Translations under genes and position numbers: made by a program
The notes under the pieces: generated by a model
What the model was told of the DNA's origin: nothing
The model's database searches: none
Seen by the model: only the letters and a program-made list of their open reading frames with translations
Shown here: positions 38,141-51,399 of the stretch, one piece after another
How the letters are laid out: each line of letters begins with the position of its first letter
How positions within the stretch are numbered: position 1 is the first letter of the stretch
Assembly: GCF_031877795.1 (NCBI RefSeq)
Contig: NC_133932.1
Coordinates: 39,446,180 to 39,510,179 of the forward strand
Length of the DNA: 64,000 bases
Source of the DNA: Strix aluco
Lineage: Eukaryota; Chordata; Aves; Strigiformes; Strigidae
Direction: 5' to 3'

Positions 38141-39289
38141 TGGCTTTGGGGGTTTCATTTGTTTCTTTCTGAGGCTTATGAAGTTGAAAGGTTAGCATGG
38201 TGCCTAACACCGTGTGGAGGATGTGCTTTCCACGGCTGGAATGATGACTTACCCTTTCTTTCACGTTCCTGTTATCCTTCATGCAAACAAAACAAAAGGA
38301 TCAAAAAAGAACAAAATTCAACAGCCCAACAACTATGCCATTTCTTAAGATCATTGCGTCAGTAAAGACGGCAATGCAGAACTCATTTGCGTGATATGAT
38401 GTGAAGGATTTAATCTGAAATGAATGATTAAAGCTGTTTGATGTCAGGGTGGGTAGGGCGTAGGTGCTAGCTCTCCCTTCAACTGCCACACATAAAATCC
38501 ATGGCTCCCAAGCCTGCATAGATGTGAGTGCTCAAGACTGAAGGTTTCAGCACTCATGCTTGACTCAAATAGCTCTCCACACAGATGGAAATCTGGGGTG
38601 TTTAGGAAAAACATAGCATCACTGCATACCCTGCATCCCCATAAATAACCCAGTAGGTAAAATCAGCTTGGACAGTAAGTGCTTTTCCTCTTGGTAGAGG
38701 TCTTCACATCCAAGACCTGCAATGTGAGGTGGAACTTCTGAGGTCCACCTTGGCTCCTAAGTAGAGAATGTCACTGCTTCCCCGGGACCAGACAAAAGTT
38801 TGTCTCAATCAACATGTCTCTGTGTGCTCCTGGGTCACACCCACAAAACAAGGCAGAGCGACAACAAAACAAGCGCATCCTTCCCAGGAGAGAGCAGAGG
38901 TCCATGCCCTTAATGGGAGGTGAGGACAGCTGGAGAGTGTTCTGCTTGACAAAAAGATGAGCCCACCAACCTCTTCCCCTTTGATGCTGGTAGCTGTGAA
39001 AAAGAGAGAAAATATAGGCAGTTCTTTTTTCTCAATGGCATGGGTTTAAATATTAATATGAGCCATAAACACAGGAGCTCTGGGCCTATTTAAAATTAAA
39101 AAGCTCTTTCTTCTGCCACATCTAGGCCAAAACCCAGAGAGAGCTGGGAGTCAGGAGCAAGGACATGGCCCCTTATCCTGAGAAAGTGAGAGTGCCCTGG
39201 CTGGGGTGGCTGGGGGAGAGCCAGGGAGAGGGGCAAGACTGCAGGAGGGGGGAAGTGCTGCAGAAGCAGGGGTGAGAGGGAAAGGAAGG

Positions 39290-39500
39290 AGATTACTGTC
39301 TGGTAATTAGAAAGCAAGGAATCCCATCGGCGTCTAACACTATTTTAAACCTATTTTTTACTGCGATTAATTATTGGGCAATCCCAAAGCTTTCTACCAA
39401 AAATGTGCAGCCTGTTGCATTTTCGTCTCCAGGGGAAAAGGCGTGAATGAGCGCATTTGGGGAAAGGGCAATTTCATAACAGGAGGGAGCCATTACTACA
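39290..39500. promoter_or_regulatory. Candidate enhancer downstream of CRYAA
   Basis: It contains TAATTA at 39304-39309 and 39368-39373 and a GGGCAATCCC block in complex AT-balanced sequence about 1.2 kb beyond the CRYAA polyadenylation site. Function is inferred only from homeodomain-type words. Confidence 0.27.
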
Positions 39501-40029
39501 GGCAGGGAAAGGGAATTTTAACAGAAGCTGCCTCTTGCTGCTTTGCCTGGCGATAACAGGGCCCTGACCTCTGCTCCTTTTCCCTCAGAGGCATCTCCCC
39601 GCCAGTGCCTCGGTGCCTCCCTGCTGTGTCCTGACATCTCTCTCCTTCCTGACACAAACCCAGCAAAACCAGGAGGAAAAAAACCCCAAACCCAGCCCCA
39701 AACATTTAGCCCCCATTCCAACCTCTCAGGGATGTAAAAATAGGGAAACCTAATTTGAACGTGATCTGTGCACAGATGTTACCTGCAGGTGTCTGAGCAG
39801 CATGTGTGTCTGTCTGTCCCATGAAATAACATTTGAACCGGTTTTGGACACCTTTTTCTGTCTGGATGGCAGAAAGTGAAAGTTTTGATGATAGGAAATC
39901 ACGGCAGTTTGGGGCAAGCTGGGAGGCGTGCAGAGGGGGTAGTGGCTCTTGCAGCAGCTCTGGTGCTGCAATGCAGCGTGTGCTGAAGGACCCGTGCAGC
40001 CCCTTGCTTTTGGGGCAAATCCTGGAGAC

Positions 40030-40130
40030 ATCAGACCTTGAGTGTCTCGCTGCTCTGAGAAGGGCTGATTTTAAAGCCCTTGCAATCTATCAGCTAATTA
40101 AAAACATGAGCGGCTGCTAAAAGCCTTTGA
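40030..40130. promoter_or_regulatory. Candidate conserved noncoding block
   Basis: Complex sequence with TAATTA at 40095-40100 flanked by GCTGATTTTAAAGCC and GCGGCTGCTAAAAGCC. No repeat signature. Conservation has not been tested. Confidence 0.25.
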
Positions 40131-41319
40131 CTAAGGACATGCCAGAGGGCTGGGTGGTGTTTTGTGTAGGAGGGGGAATGTGTCGCCTAAGGGTCCCCTG
40201 ACTGTTCCCAGCCCCAGAGCTCCCCCAGCTCCAAGGGGCTCGTCGGCCCACAGCAGAGCTTGAGCATGGGTCATAACACCTCCCTGCTTACTAGTGCCTA
40301 TGTGTCACTCAAAATATTTCACATTTTCCACACTAAAGTCTTCCTAGTCACATCACTCTGGGATACTCCTCCTCCTCCTCCTCTACTGTGCACTTGGCTC
40401 TACAGAAATGTTTCCCTTTGCTGAGATTAATTTTCATTTAAATAAAGTCTTGCCATTCATAGCCTATGATCACTGTTTCAAGAAGGAGCTCTTCACCACA
40501 GTTTTCTACACAAAGTCACCTGTTAATGAGGTGTTGCTAAGACTCTTCAAGGATTAACAAAATTTCTTGGAAGTTTTTCTCATGGAGAGAAAGGCAGTGG
40601 AGGACCCTGCAGACAGGGTACCTTCCAGCATCTGGGCAGTTTGGTGTAGTGTGGCCTGTAACCAGAGGTTTCCATTCAGGGTGATTATTCATCCTTATCG
40701 CACTGCATTTTTATTACCGGCTGACCATTTCCATTCAGAGTGCTAAACATGCTTGCCTATAGCAAAGCAGAAACAACTTCATCTTCCCCTCCAGAGACAT
40801 CATTAAAGCGTTAACCCGAGGGTCCTGAGGGTGATGCGCCAGACACTGGTCCAGGGGCACGCATCCTCCTCTGGGCAACTCTCCCTTCTCCCACAGGCCC
40901 CCATGACCTGCTGGTGGTGACAGTGACGTGGGGGAGAGCAGCGGGTCCTGCTGCTGTACCTGCCCTCTCACCTCCTTGGCATTGCACTGCTTGGGCAGGG
41001 TACACCACATCTGCCGGGATCCCGTTTCCTCCAAGAAAAAGCTGGGAGAAAGGACTGGGAGGATCTGACCTGCAGGCCACCGGCCGGGCAGCTGTCCCTG
41101 AGCACCTTGGGCTCTCCCCTTGTTGTCCCTCTTGGCAGGGTAATTTGGGGAAATAGACTCTACAACTCAGAGAGTTATAAAGCAGGTAGGTTTACTCTGG
41201 CGCCGGGGTGCAAGGGGATTTCTCCACAAATCTTGCACACCAACAGCACGTTTTACCAAAAACTTATAGAGTGTGGATATACATATTCATTGGATTACAT
41301 AACACAAATATACATATGC

Positions 41320-41324
41320 ATAAG
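41320..41324. repeat. Target-site duplication, left copy
   Basis: ATAAG directly precedes the nested LTR; the identical right copy is at 42172-42176. Confidence 0.85.
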
Positions 41325-42171
41325 TGTTTTGCTGATTAAGGATGCCAGTTAAACTCGGGCAGCAGAGTGAAAAGAGCAGGCGTATTTTACTAGTGATAAC
41401 CAAATAATGTAACAGAGTAAAACGTGCAGTAAGAAAAGGCAGAATAATGCACCTAAAGCACCAAATAGGAAAATACAGGGTAATGCATCAAATCATTACT
41501 ACATGAGAGAGAGAATAGTGATTAAGAAAGATACATCACCACTTGCATATGTTACCATCATCCAGATCCGCAGTCGCTGGGGAGCCCCGGTTACAGCGAG
41601 GATTTGGAGAGCCTGTCCCGGCAAGTGGGAAGTCCTACGCGATGCGTCCATCCGTAGGTGAGGCTTCCCAAGTCACTGTGAGCGGGTCCAGCCTTATATA
41701 CTAGAGATCGGCAGGCCAGAATAGCTGGCACCTTTGTTTTGAGCGGAAAATTTCTGGTTTCATTCTCCTGTTGGATTCTACCCAAAGCCTGGCCAGGACT
41801 TGGGGCGCGGGGAAACCAAGGGAGTTTCTAACAAGGCTGAATATGTGGGTTCTCAGCCTTGAACAAGGCTAAACAAGGGAAGTTGGATACATTCTCTCCT
41901 CACTACGGATTATATTCTGTCTAAGCTGCATCTTTCACTAGCGAGTTTACATATTTTATTAATGACTACATGTTAAGTTAACAGCTTCAGCTCCGGGCCT
42001 GTTGTTCAGGGTTCAGTATTTCAATGCTTTAGCACTTTTTACATCAGCATAAGTGGGTTGTTACACTTAGTACAATACCTACTAGCACAATGGTTATCAG
42101 TTATAAAATATACAGGATTCATCTATAGGTCAACTCTGGCTTGGGCCTGTTGTCCAAGCCTTAGCACTGCA
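41325..42171 (-). mobile_element. Nested solo LTR with 5-bp target-site duplication
   Basis: The 847-bp insert starts TGTTTTGC and ends CACTGCA, giving TG...CA termini, and is bracketed by ATAAG at 41320-41324 and 42172-42176. Copy 1 of the host repeat has a single ATGGG at that position, confirming an insertion. The minus strand carries TATATAAG (41700-41693) upstream of AGTAAAATACGC-type sequence near the 3' end, so it reads on the minus strand. A 5-bp duplication is typical of ERVL-type integrases. No internal viral genes are present. Confidence 0.85.
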
Positions 42172-45109
42172 ATAAGTAAGGCTGGGTTAGTTCGAAAGGC
42201 TGGTGTCAGCAGTTCATGTTCTCTTTGCACCTGCGCATTGCCTCCTGGTGGGCATCTTCAGGAGTCTTTTGGAGGAAGGCTCACAGGCTTTCTCACCTTG
42301 TACTTTTCCTCGAAGCATGCGCAGATTCTTTTGGCCAATTTCTTGAACAACATGAGTGGTTTCAGCCGGTTTACTCATTCTATCTTATCTAAAAGTACCA
42401 GTGTATCAATTCCTACCGTCCATATATGGCTATCTATGCATTACAAAGACTAAACTAGTTAGAGCACGTCTGCTTTCCAAGGACAAGAAGCATATTTTTG
42501 CTGAACATAGTAATTCTTGGTAAGTTTCCACAGAAAACTGCTTTGTTTTGATGAACACAGTAGCAGTAGCCCTTGGTAAAGCTTCCACAGAACAGTCAGG
42601 GCAAGCAGGATTATTAAGCAATATTCAGAAATCATTATAAGTTGCTAAAGTAAATAAGTTGCAAAGTAGGTGATCATTTCCTTGTATCAAGTGGGATAAG
42701 GAGGATCCTTCTCACCCTTCTCGGGTGAAGGCACACAGGGCAATCAGCAGATGCCGCGTTCTCCCCTCTCGCCACCGGTTTATCCATTCATTTTGGACTT
42801 TTGTCCCCGGATTCTGGCAGAAGGACAGCCCGGGAGAGAGGGAGGGATTTCCCGGCAAAGCCGTGTCCCCACAGGGTGGCAGCCTTTCCCGCTCTCTGGC
42901 ACACCGAAGGGCTCCCTTCGCCCCCCCGCTCCCGGGGTTTCGGCATCTCCTCAGGGAGGTGGGAACCCAGGGCACAAGGCAAGCAGGCACATGGACCCAG
43001 CGAGGGTTGCACAACTCTGGCATGTCTTGACTTCTGATTGATTTGCAAGTTAGCCAGTGTTACATAAAGGTCGGGAGTAGTCTGAAAGTTTACCAGCATT
43101 CCCCCTGCCGCCCTGTCCTTTTTTTTTTTTTAAATTTAAAGCAAATTCTCTTACATGCAATAACTATAACCCCTCATCTCCTTGGAATCGTTATCAAGAT
43201 TTGGGCTTTGCCACACAGATGTCTACAATCCGAGGTTAAAAAAGTAACTGCCTCCACTGGCAACAAAAAGGGCTCCCAAGCACATCCAAAAAACCCCAGT
43301 ATTCTCTCAAAAACGCCTAACACTGACACACTGGACACATCTCTGCGGTTTATTGCTGCTGTGTCGGGCACATAGATTTGGGAGACACAGACAGAGGAAA
43401 CTATGATGATGTAGGCTCTGCCCCCCAAACCCGGACTTTGTCCCTCCGGTGTGACCTCTTGTCAGGACTGGCTTGGAAAACCACCAGCTGGCGTGAGAAG
43501 AGCAGGTAACTGCTGAGTCCTTCTTTTCCCAGCTCCTGATCCAGCTGCAGGGCTTTTCCCAGGGGAAGTGCGGTCGGGTCCGTACACAGCCCAGGCAGCA
43601 GGGCTGGAGCTGGGTTACATGGCTGGCACTTAGCTTGCAATTAACTGGCACTTTTAAGGAAAAATATGAAGTTGGGACATGACGCAGGTATTTGTGGCAT
43701 ATCTTAGAGTGCAGCACAAGCGGGGTGAAAATGAAATCTCAGTCAGAGAGGCTGAGACAAGATGATGGAGTCATGTAAGTCGACCAAAACTCAGGAGACT
43801 TGTCCCCACCTCAAAGGCCCTTGTCCAGCTGTCTTGCAGAGACCTATCACACACCAAGGGCCCTGGACTCTTCAGAAAAATCATCCTTCTGCTCAAGAAG
43901 AGTGGGCTCAGCCTGGCCCGGAGAAGATGCCCTGCTTCAGCAAAGGAGCTGGCAGCTGGGCAGAGGCTTGGCAACAGCTGGTATTGCTGGGGAAATCCCT
44001 GGCAGCTGCCCCACATCGCCCCATGGCCCGGCCTGATGTCCTGCCCGGCTTGCCCTTTCACAGCCCACATCTGCCCAGACCACTGTGGGGACCGGGTGCC
44101 AGTGGGCACTGCAACTACTGCTGAGCTGGGGGAGCTGTAAATCAGGGGGGTGCCACCGCAGGAGGGGGTAGGGTTGGGGGGGACACAGCACCCATCAGCT
44201 CAGGGCCACTGGGAGAGCCATTGGCCACCACCTGGCATGCCTGGCAGGGTGGCTGCCACCTCCAGCCTGCTGCAGAGCACACAGCTATAGGAGATGTATC
44301 TCCTTGTCTGGGCAGGCGCAGAACACGACGGGGGCTTTAGCCCAGGAGCTCTTTGAGACGCTGGCACAAAGGAACAGTGCTTCCTGCTGCGCCCATTCCC
44401 TGCTCTCAAACCACAGCCTGAAAAGAGGTGATCTACCTCAACTGCAGTGACAGTAATGAGGAGGTCCAAAGGCAACAGGCCAGTACCAGTTAATTGACTG
44501 CTTTGGGGTCATGGGAGAGACACAGTTACCCCTGGGGTAGAGGCAGAGGCTGAGCTGCAAGGCCCTGGGGACCAGTGCAGGGACTCTCGCCTCCTTACAG
44601 CACTCATTGCTTCCGGAGTGAGCTGCCGTGTCTTGCTGGAGCTATTTTGGGATGGCTACTCAGTCTGTGTAAGCGTCCAGAGGTAGGAAGGGTCTACGTG
44701 GGGTAGGTTCAGCACATGAGCTCTTGAGGGGCTCATGGACAGCGTGCAGTTGTGTGGGGTGAACTGGTAGGTCCCAAGAAAACCAACGACCCAGCTGGCA
44801 GCTGGATCCCTGTTGGGAAAAAGGGAATTTCCATGCTTTGCTTGCAGTGTTTTCTCTGTGAAGATTTCATAGTTGGTCAATCATTTCATTGGCCTCCGAT
44901 GAGGGAAAAAGGCACACAGCTTAACTCAGAGCCAGGACATCAGCGTAGTAAAGATCCGAACACATATGTATTTCAACGTAGACAAAACTTTGCCTATCTA
45001 ACATAATATTTGCACATGTACAGTTTTACATCCTTGACGCCTTTACCGCTGTGCTTGGAGGTGCCGTACCAAAGGATTCTTACATACTCATCCAACCGTT
45101 CCTGCTTTC

Positions 45110-45300
45110 TGCCAAAATCCGGGCGCTGGCGTTCCCCCGAGGTCCTTTCTCGTCGGGCTGATGCTTTCCCCGCCCGCCCGCCCCGTCGCGCCGGGGGGGC
45201 CGGGACCGGCCCCTGCGGCCGGGAGGTGGCAGCAGCCCCGCGTCTGGGGGGCTGAGCGCCCCCCCTGCGCCGGAGGAAACACCCCACGGAAAGGTCACGC
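45110..45300. promoter_or_regulatory. Orphan CG-rich patch, possible small CpG island
   Basis: A roughly 190-bp stretch dense in CpG (CGCCCGCCCGCCCCGTCGCG) stands out from surrounding DNA and is far from both genes. It could be a promoter of an unannotated noncoding transcript or an enhancer-type CpG island. No coding exon is evident. Confidence 0.4.
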
Positions 45301-45340
45301 TCGGTATTTTGCTGAGCTTCTCTAGAGACTGATTGGGGTC

Positions 45341-45390
45341 TTTTCTTTTTTTTTTTTTTTTTTTTTTCTTTTTTTTTTCCCCCCCCGCAG
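45341..45390 (+). repeat. Long pyrimidine tract ending in CAG
   Basis: About 46 nearly uninterrupted T then C bases are followed by GCAG. It resembles a strong 3' splice site but may just be a simple repeat; no exon follows that I can recognise. Confidence 0.7.
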
Positions 45391-48200
45391 CAGTAATTAT
45401 TTTAGTTTTCTTTTTTCTCTTTCTCTTTGACAATGTGCTCAAAAGGAAGCAGAGCAGCACCATTGTCCGCGCTGTCTCAGTTTTCCACCCACTCAGGCTG
45501 ATGTCAGCCCCTCGCCGCAGGACTTAATGCACTGCTGTCTCCCCTCCAAATTGCTAATTGCAACGCCGTTATTTTTGTTTCTTTCCGCTGGAGAAGTCGC
45601 TCAGAGCCGAAGCCTCGCTCCCACCTTTGACAGCCCTTTTCCTCCCCGTTGAGCCTGAGCCGTGCTGAGCCGTGCCGAGCTGTGCTGGTGCCTGGAGGAT
45701 GGGGCATGTGGGGTCACCCTGCCACCAAGCCACCGGGGTGGAGACAAGGGGAAGCCGAAAGAGGAAATTCCCCCCCAAACTGTTTTGCTCTGCCCGCATG
45801 CAGGCCATTGCCATGCAGGAGGTCAAAGAGGTCCCTTTCCATCCTCCCTTGTCCCTTGCATGAGCCTGGGGCGCCCGGCTGAGGTCTCACACCAGAGTGG
45901 CATCTGGCGCTGACGGTGTTTATATTGAGATAGCTCACTGGGCCTCTGTCGCCAGAGCTCAGAGGTGAGCTATAAAGCCCTTCAAAAGAAGCCTGCTTCA
46001 TAGTTTTCAGTGCTGACTAAGGAAGGTCTGGGGTTTAATTTCCTGCTTTTTTTGTTGTTGTTTGTTTTTACTTAAGGAGAAATATTTGGGATGTCTAGCC
46101 CTGTCTCCTCTGGTGTTGCTGGAACGCTCCTTTGGCATTTCAGAGGATTTGTATGTTGAACTCTCTCTCACTGTAAACAAAGCGTGTCAAATCCTTCCCA
46201 AAGATGCTGATTTTCCAAAGCATTCATTAAGAGCCTGACCTTTCTACTCCAATAATTTAGGAACTACTTCCAAACAGTCCACGAAACAGTAATGCAAAGT
46301 GCCTGACTTATTTATGTGCTTCAGCAGGCCATAGGGGTAAGAAAAGATGTACATAGCTTTATTTCAGTCCCTGGATATGTCATTATTTCCCTTGTGAGGT
46401 TCATGACTCCAGAATATATGACCCTGTCCACGGGTCAGAAACCAGGAAGCCCAACCGGCTTGTTCAGCCTCTGTAGCATTTTGGCTACCCCTGATGATTT
46501 CTGCTTCTCATTGATTTTCAACTTGTCAGCTCAAAGTCTCACCTGAATTTAATGCAAAACAAATATCCTGTCACATCAACACAGAGAAAATGGAATACAA
46601 TGAACTTAATTAGCAATGGCAGGGTGATTCAGTGGAGTCTGGGAAAGAATTTTGTAAAGAAAAGCAATCATTCACATTTTTTTTCTAGGCAGTAGTTTCC
46701 CTAGCAGTACACACCAGAGGTGACTTGTAAGCCTGCCAGGCTGGCTTTTCTCTTCCAGGCACTACTAATGCCTTATCATTTCAACTTATTAAGAAAGGGA
46801 GCATGGAGTAAGAGGGATACAGATTGGGATGCGTGGAAGACCCAAACAAGAAATGGTACCGGTGGGTGAATTGGTGAAGTTGGCTATAATGAAGATTTAC
46901 ATCTTCCTCTGAAAAAGCAGCCCAACCACATTCCACCTTCTACCCCAGGGAGATATCTCAGAGAGAAAGTCTCTGGCTAAAGTAGTAAGTATAGATCTAC
47001 TAATTTATGGTTCAGCAACACAATCTAAAAAAATCCACAACAGAGGCTATATGCATTTTTCGTCTAGTTCCTCCTTTGGTAAGATAAAGCACGGGAGCCA
47101 CCCTGGCATCTGAAATACTTGTAAATGTTCTCCAGCAGAGTATAGCAGAAATCAGCGTGTGATCGCTGTGTGACTGGACTGTACTGCTCTCCCTCCCTGC
47201 ATCTGATGCTCTGAGTCTGCTGCTGATGGGGGCTTAACTGTCATTTAAGATTCTCATTCAAATTTGTGCCTAGCAAATTGCAGAAGGTAGCCTCACTGTG
47301 TGACTTGACTATTCAGGTTGTTAATCAAGCAGCTGAAAATGAATTCATTTAACTGAGATATTAAAAAAACAAAACAAAACAAATCAAGAAAACCAAGACA
47401 GCAGAGTCTGACAGCATTTTACCTGTAAATTTTGGAGTAAGACAGCATGAATCAAAGGAAAAACACATATCCATAGCATTTTGGTTTCATTTGCATCATC
47501 ACCAACCATTGTAGGAGGGGTTTCTATGCAGGGATACTTTGGCGAGAGGGAGTCAGTCTGAGGAGAGCGGTTACTGTGGCGAAAACCCCTCTCCCTGTGA
47601 CCCCCTCCGCACTCGGGGCACAGAAGAGTTACCGCATGATTTCACCACAAAATGAAGTCCCCCAATAAATCAGGAGTGAATTCATGTTTCTCAAGCATCT
47701 GAGGTGAAATGCTCTCTTTACCTTGGAAGAGAACCAGACACCGAGGTCTCCAGCATATTTTGCTGTAGCTGCAATGTCTCAGGACACAGCCAGGTCAAAG
47801 GGTTGTAAACAGAGGGAATATTTTTCATTATATCCTCTAGCAGAGCTGGAAAAATAGAGGAGGTTTTGGGCACCAAAGCCAATCTACAAGTCAATGAGGG
47901 CTTTGAGATACAAGCCTTGACCATGGTTGTTACAGTGGGTTAGACATTACCCCCTTCCACTGCTATACTCTCTGGTCTTCAGCACTCGCCTCTTCAGACG
48001 GCAGGGTAGTGCATGGGGGGCCTGCGGCAGCAGCAAGATTTGCCAGACTATCTGCCAAAATCTTTCTGTGCAATGCCTACGCTGCAGCCCTTCCAGGGGT
48101 TCACAGGCGCTGTCAACACTCAGGTAACACAAGGTGTCTGTCAGTAAACAGCAGCAGAATTAGGAGACCGTGCAACAGCAGCAAAAATCTGGTTTAATCT

Positions 48201-48230
48201 CTTCTCTGATAAACTCACTTCTCTGATAAA
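48201..48230. repeat. Two-copy tandem repeat, 17-bp period
   Basis: CTTCTCTGATAAA occurs at 48201-48213 and 48218-48230. Confidence 0.8.
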
Positions 48231-51200
48231 TCTTAAAGAGAAGATGAAAGTCTGGGGAATACAAAGGGGGAAAAAGATGAATATGATACAGTTAAACTGT
48301 ATTATTTTTGATAAGATAAGCATGAAAATTAAGCATAATTTTTTATATTAGAAAGTGCTTTGTAGGTGTACAGTATACAGGTGCTGGAGAGAAAACTCTT
48401 CTTGCACACGGGGTTGCTTTAAGCCTGGATGCTCTGGGTACAGAAACTGCATGAAGCACTTCTGCTCGGGTGGCTTTGTGCAGGGAGGTTACAGGAGCTC
48501 AGGCAGCTGCACAAGCCTTGTGTGGGCAGGGTCAAGTTGGGGAGAGGGAATTACTGAGCCCCTTGACAGTAGGGACCAAAGCTTAAGTGTGACAAGATTT
48601 AAGAAGCCATTGGAGAGGCAAAAGAGGAGTTGCATGAGCAAGTGCATGGGCCGGAAGGGGTCTCCTGGCAGCTGTGTTTTCTTTTACAGGGCCAGTCTGT
48701 GAGTTAGCTATCGCCAAGGGCACTCAGTGCCCAGGAAGGTACCAGAGATGGGGAACAGCTATTTGATTACCAGCACTCAGGAGGATATTAAAGAAAAAGA
48801 CCAACTGAGCTGAAGTTCCTCTATTAACTTCATTAGCGCCAATGGGCCACCAGCACAAATGCCAGCTGGCGATGCTCGCAGGGGTTTGCTGCGCCCACAT
48901 GAGCCAGGCACATCTGTGCGTGGAGCATGGCTTTTGTGGTATTTTGGGCCTGGTGGATGGGTGCCTTGGGAAAAACTGTGGGTGTTGTTACTCTTGTTAT
49001 TGTCAGATTTCTGGCAGCATCTACTCACAGAGGGTGGCCAGAACTTCAGAAATGTCCTGGTGGGGAGAAAAAGCTTCTGGGGAAAGTCCCTGTACCTAGC
49101 AATTCAGAGACTTCCTGGGAAAGCCCCAGACTATCCCCAGCATGAGGCAGTGGAGGAGAGGCCTCAAGGGAGAAGACAAAGTTGTGCATAGGTGGAAATC
49201 CCCCTACCCACCCCAAGGGAAGGGGCCAGAGCCTGACTTTGGGCTGGGTTTGTAGGTGAGGGTACAGTGATGCTACCTGGAGCATCTCCAGGGCATTAGC
49301 TGTGCTCCTGCAGAGAGAGCACAAAGAGAGGGAGCAACACCTACTTATTTTTATTATTATGTGCTATGTGCTCCACAGAAAAGCACCAACTTTCCCTGAT
49401 CCAGAAAAGCTCAGGGGTTGTTTTACTGGGTCCCCTTTGAACCTTCCTTCTGGCCAGCATCTTCCCCCTACAGGCCATTGCCTTTTGATCCACCCACCAG
49501 TCCCTGGTACTGCCCCGCATCTGAACTGGCACAGCCCTTCTGACTCCAGCTCTCACTCTGTCTCTGCATCACCTCTCTTCTGCAGCCAGCTCCCAGCTGC
49601 CCTCCAGCAGCTCTCTCCCGCACCCCTGGGGCAACTGCTCCGCAGGGTGAATTTGGCAGCAGTGCTGTCCAAAGACTAGAGCCTTTACCTTCTGAGCTGG
49701 GAAGAAAAGATGGCAAGCAATGAACGGACACATCTGGTGTGCATAATGGAAGGCACTGATCTGTATATTGTACACATGCAGTAGGAATGCCAAAGAAATA
49801 ATAGCGATATCATGAATGTACCTACAAGTATACACAATGCATCTCTACTCTGCATTGCTGGCAACGAGGGTTGCATCTCCAGGGAAACCCACGGTCTTGA
49901 CACCCTCTTGCCCGCAAAGGACTCAGATTCTCCCCAACCATGGCCGCTTTATGCCTGTGCAGCAGATCACTCCTAAAACGCTGCCAGGTCCAGGAGGCAA
50001 GGCTAGCTTAACCATGTATCTGCCCTTGTGCAGAGCCCTGCCCAGTACAGTTTCTCCGGGCATTCCTTGCAATGCCTCTGCAGGTCCCCAGAGCACCTCT
50101 GCCAGACCAAAGCTCACACAACACGCCTGCCTGCAAGTGCAGCCAGGGCTCTGTCTGTCTGTGCTTGGGCTTAATGCTTTAGCCATGGTGGGACCGTACC
50201 TGCCAGGACAGAGGCACGGCAATGCAGACCAGACTGTAGGACACCATCTGGAAAGCAGAAAGCCTCCCCTCCAGAAACATATGAGATGGAGGTGTACGGG
50301 AGCCATGGAAAATAAGAGGATGGTGAAGAGCAGCTGGCCTCATGCTAATCTCAACTGAATCAAGGCAAGAAAATAGCCCTGCAGGCAGTGTGGTTTATTA
50401 AAGCCTCTAATATAGAAGAAATATGTTCAGGCTGCAATGGGAAACCAAGAAACACATCCCCTCTAGGAAGAAGAGACTGATCCGGTGATCTTTTAGAGGC
50501 CTATTTTGATATGCCTGTCAGATTGAAATCGTACTTACTGTTGACCATTAACCATCCAAGGCATCTGGCTTCTCCTTTTCCTTTCATCTTAGAGACAGCA
50601 TCTGTCTGTGAAAACAATAAGGAGTTTTCACCCCTGTTTCTTTCCCCTCACCAAGTCGCTGGGCTCAGCCTGTTCTCAGGATGCGCCCCTGCTGACTGCT
50701 GGAGAGCGACAAAGCCGTATTGTTTTTCAGCTGAGGAAAGAGCAAAGACTGCACCTTCCCCAAGTGCTGGACTGCTGACATTAATCAAACTATCACTTTA
50801 CCCTCATTTGTGTGGACACAGTGACACCACCACGCCAGGAGGACTGTGGGAACCAGCAGGCGAGAACAATTCAGCTAAGCCTTGCAAAATGCCAGAGCCT
50901 CTATTCAGAGCTTCCCTTTTTCAGCTAAAATCCACTGCTGAAAATAACCCTCCCTTCCAAAGGATGGCCCTGTTTGAGTACTTGGTGTGTCCACAGTGCA
51001 TGACAAGGAGGTTATTTATTGCCAGCATGCCAAGAATAGGATTTTGTGAGGAGAGGGAGGTGGAAAAGCCTACTCCCGAGCAAGCTAGGACTTTTTAACA
51101 TCTGTTACTGAGGTAACTATTGCACACACATGCACCAGAGATGGCTGGAGTCATCAAGGTAACACTTCCAAGTAATGTCCTTCCTGAGCCCGCAAAGTTA

Positions 51201-51399
51201 CTGGCTGCCACCGACATGCTGGCTGGCATTCAGTGCTCCCCTTGGACCCTGGTTGTACATTTACTCTGCTTGCAGTTGGTTCTTGCTTGGCAACAAAACT
51301 CCCCTGTGCTTAGAGGAGATCAACAGTAACGTAAGATTTTCCTTGTTTGTCCTTTAAGAATGAATGGTATGGGCAAAAAAGAGAAGGTAGTTGCACATC

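Larger units (their letters stand above)
38141..41145. other. Intergenic downstream of CRYAA, no gene seen
   Basis: No exons recognised. Two blocks rich in TAATTA (39290-39500 and 40030-40130) could be regulatory. A (TCC)n run lies near 40366-40385. Confidence 0.5.
41146..42689 (-). mobile_element. LTR-like element, copy 2, interrupted by a nested LTR
   Basis: The outer parts 41146-41324 and 42172-42689 match copy 1 at 20885-21564 end to end with few differences (for example an 8-base addition near 42462). The middle 847 bases are a second LTR inserted at a point that is continuous in copy 1. Orientation is the same as copy 1. No target-site duplication of the outer element was found. Confidence 0.65.
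42690..51399. other. Intergenic, no gene seen
   Basis: About 8.7 kb without a recognised exon. It includes an orphan CG-rich patch (45110-45300), a long pyrimidine tract (45341-45387) and a two-copy tandem repeat (48201-48230). Frames such as 49816-50358 and 50511-51098 show no recognised similarity. Confidence 0.5.

Noticed and set aside
20885..42689. The two similar LTRs as 5' and 3' LTRs of one provirus
   Set aside because: They are 20 kb apart, enclose CRYAA and normal intergenic DNA, and no gag, pol or env-like frame lies between them.
45341..45390. Pyrimidine tract plus CAG as a real 3' splice site
   Set aside because: No exon or downstream donor with recognisable content follows; kept only as part of a speculative finding.
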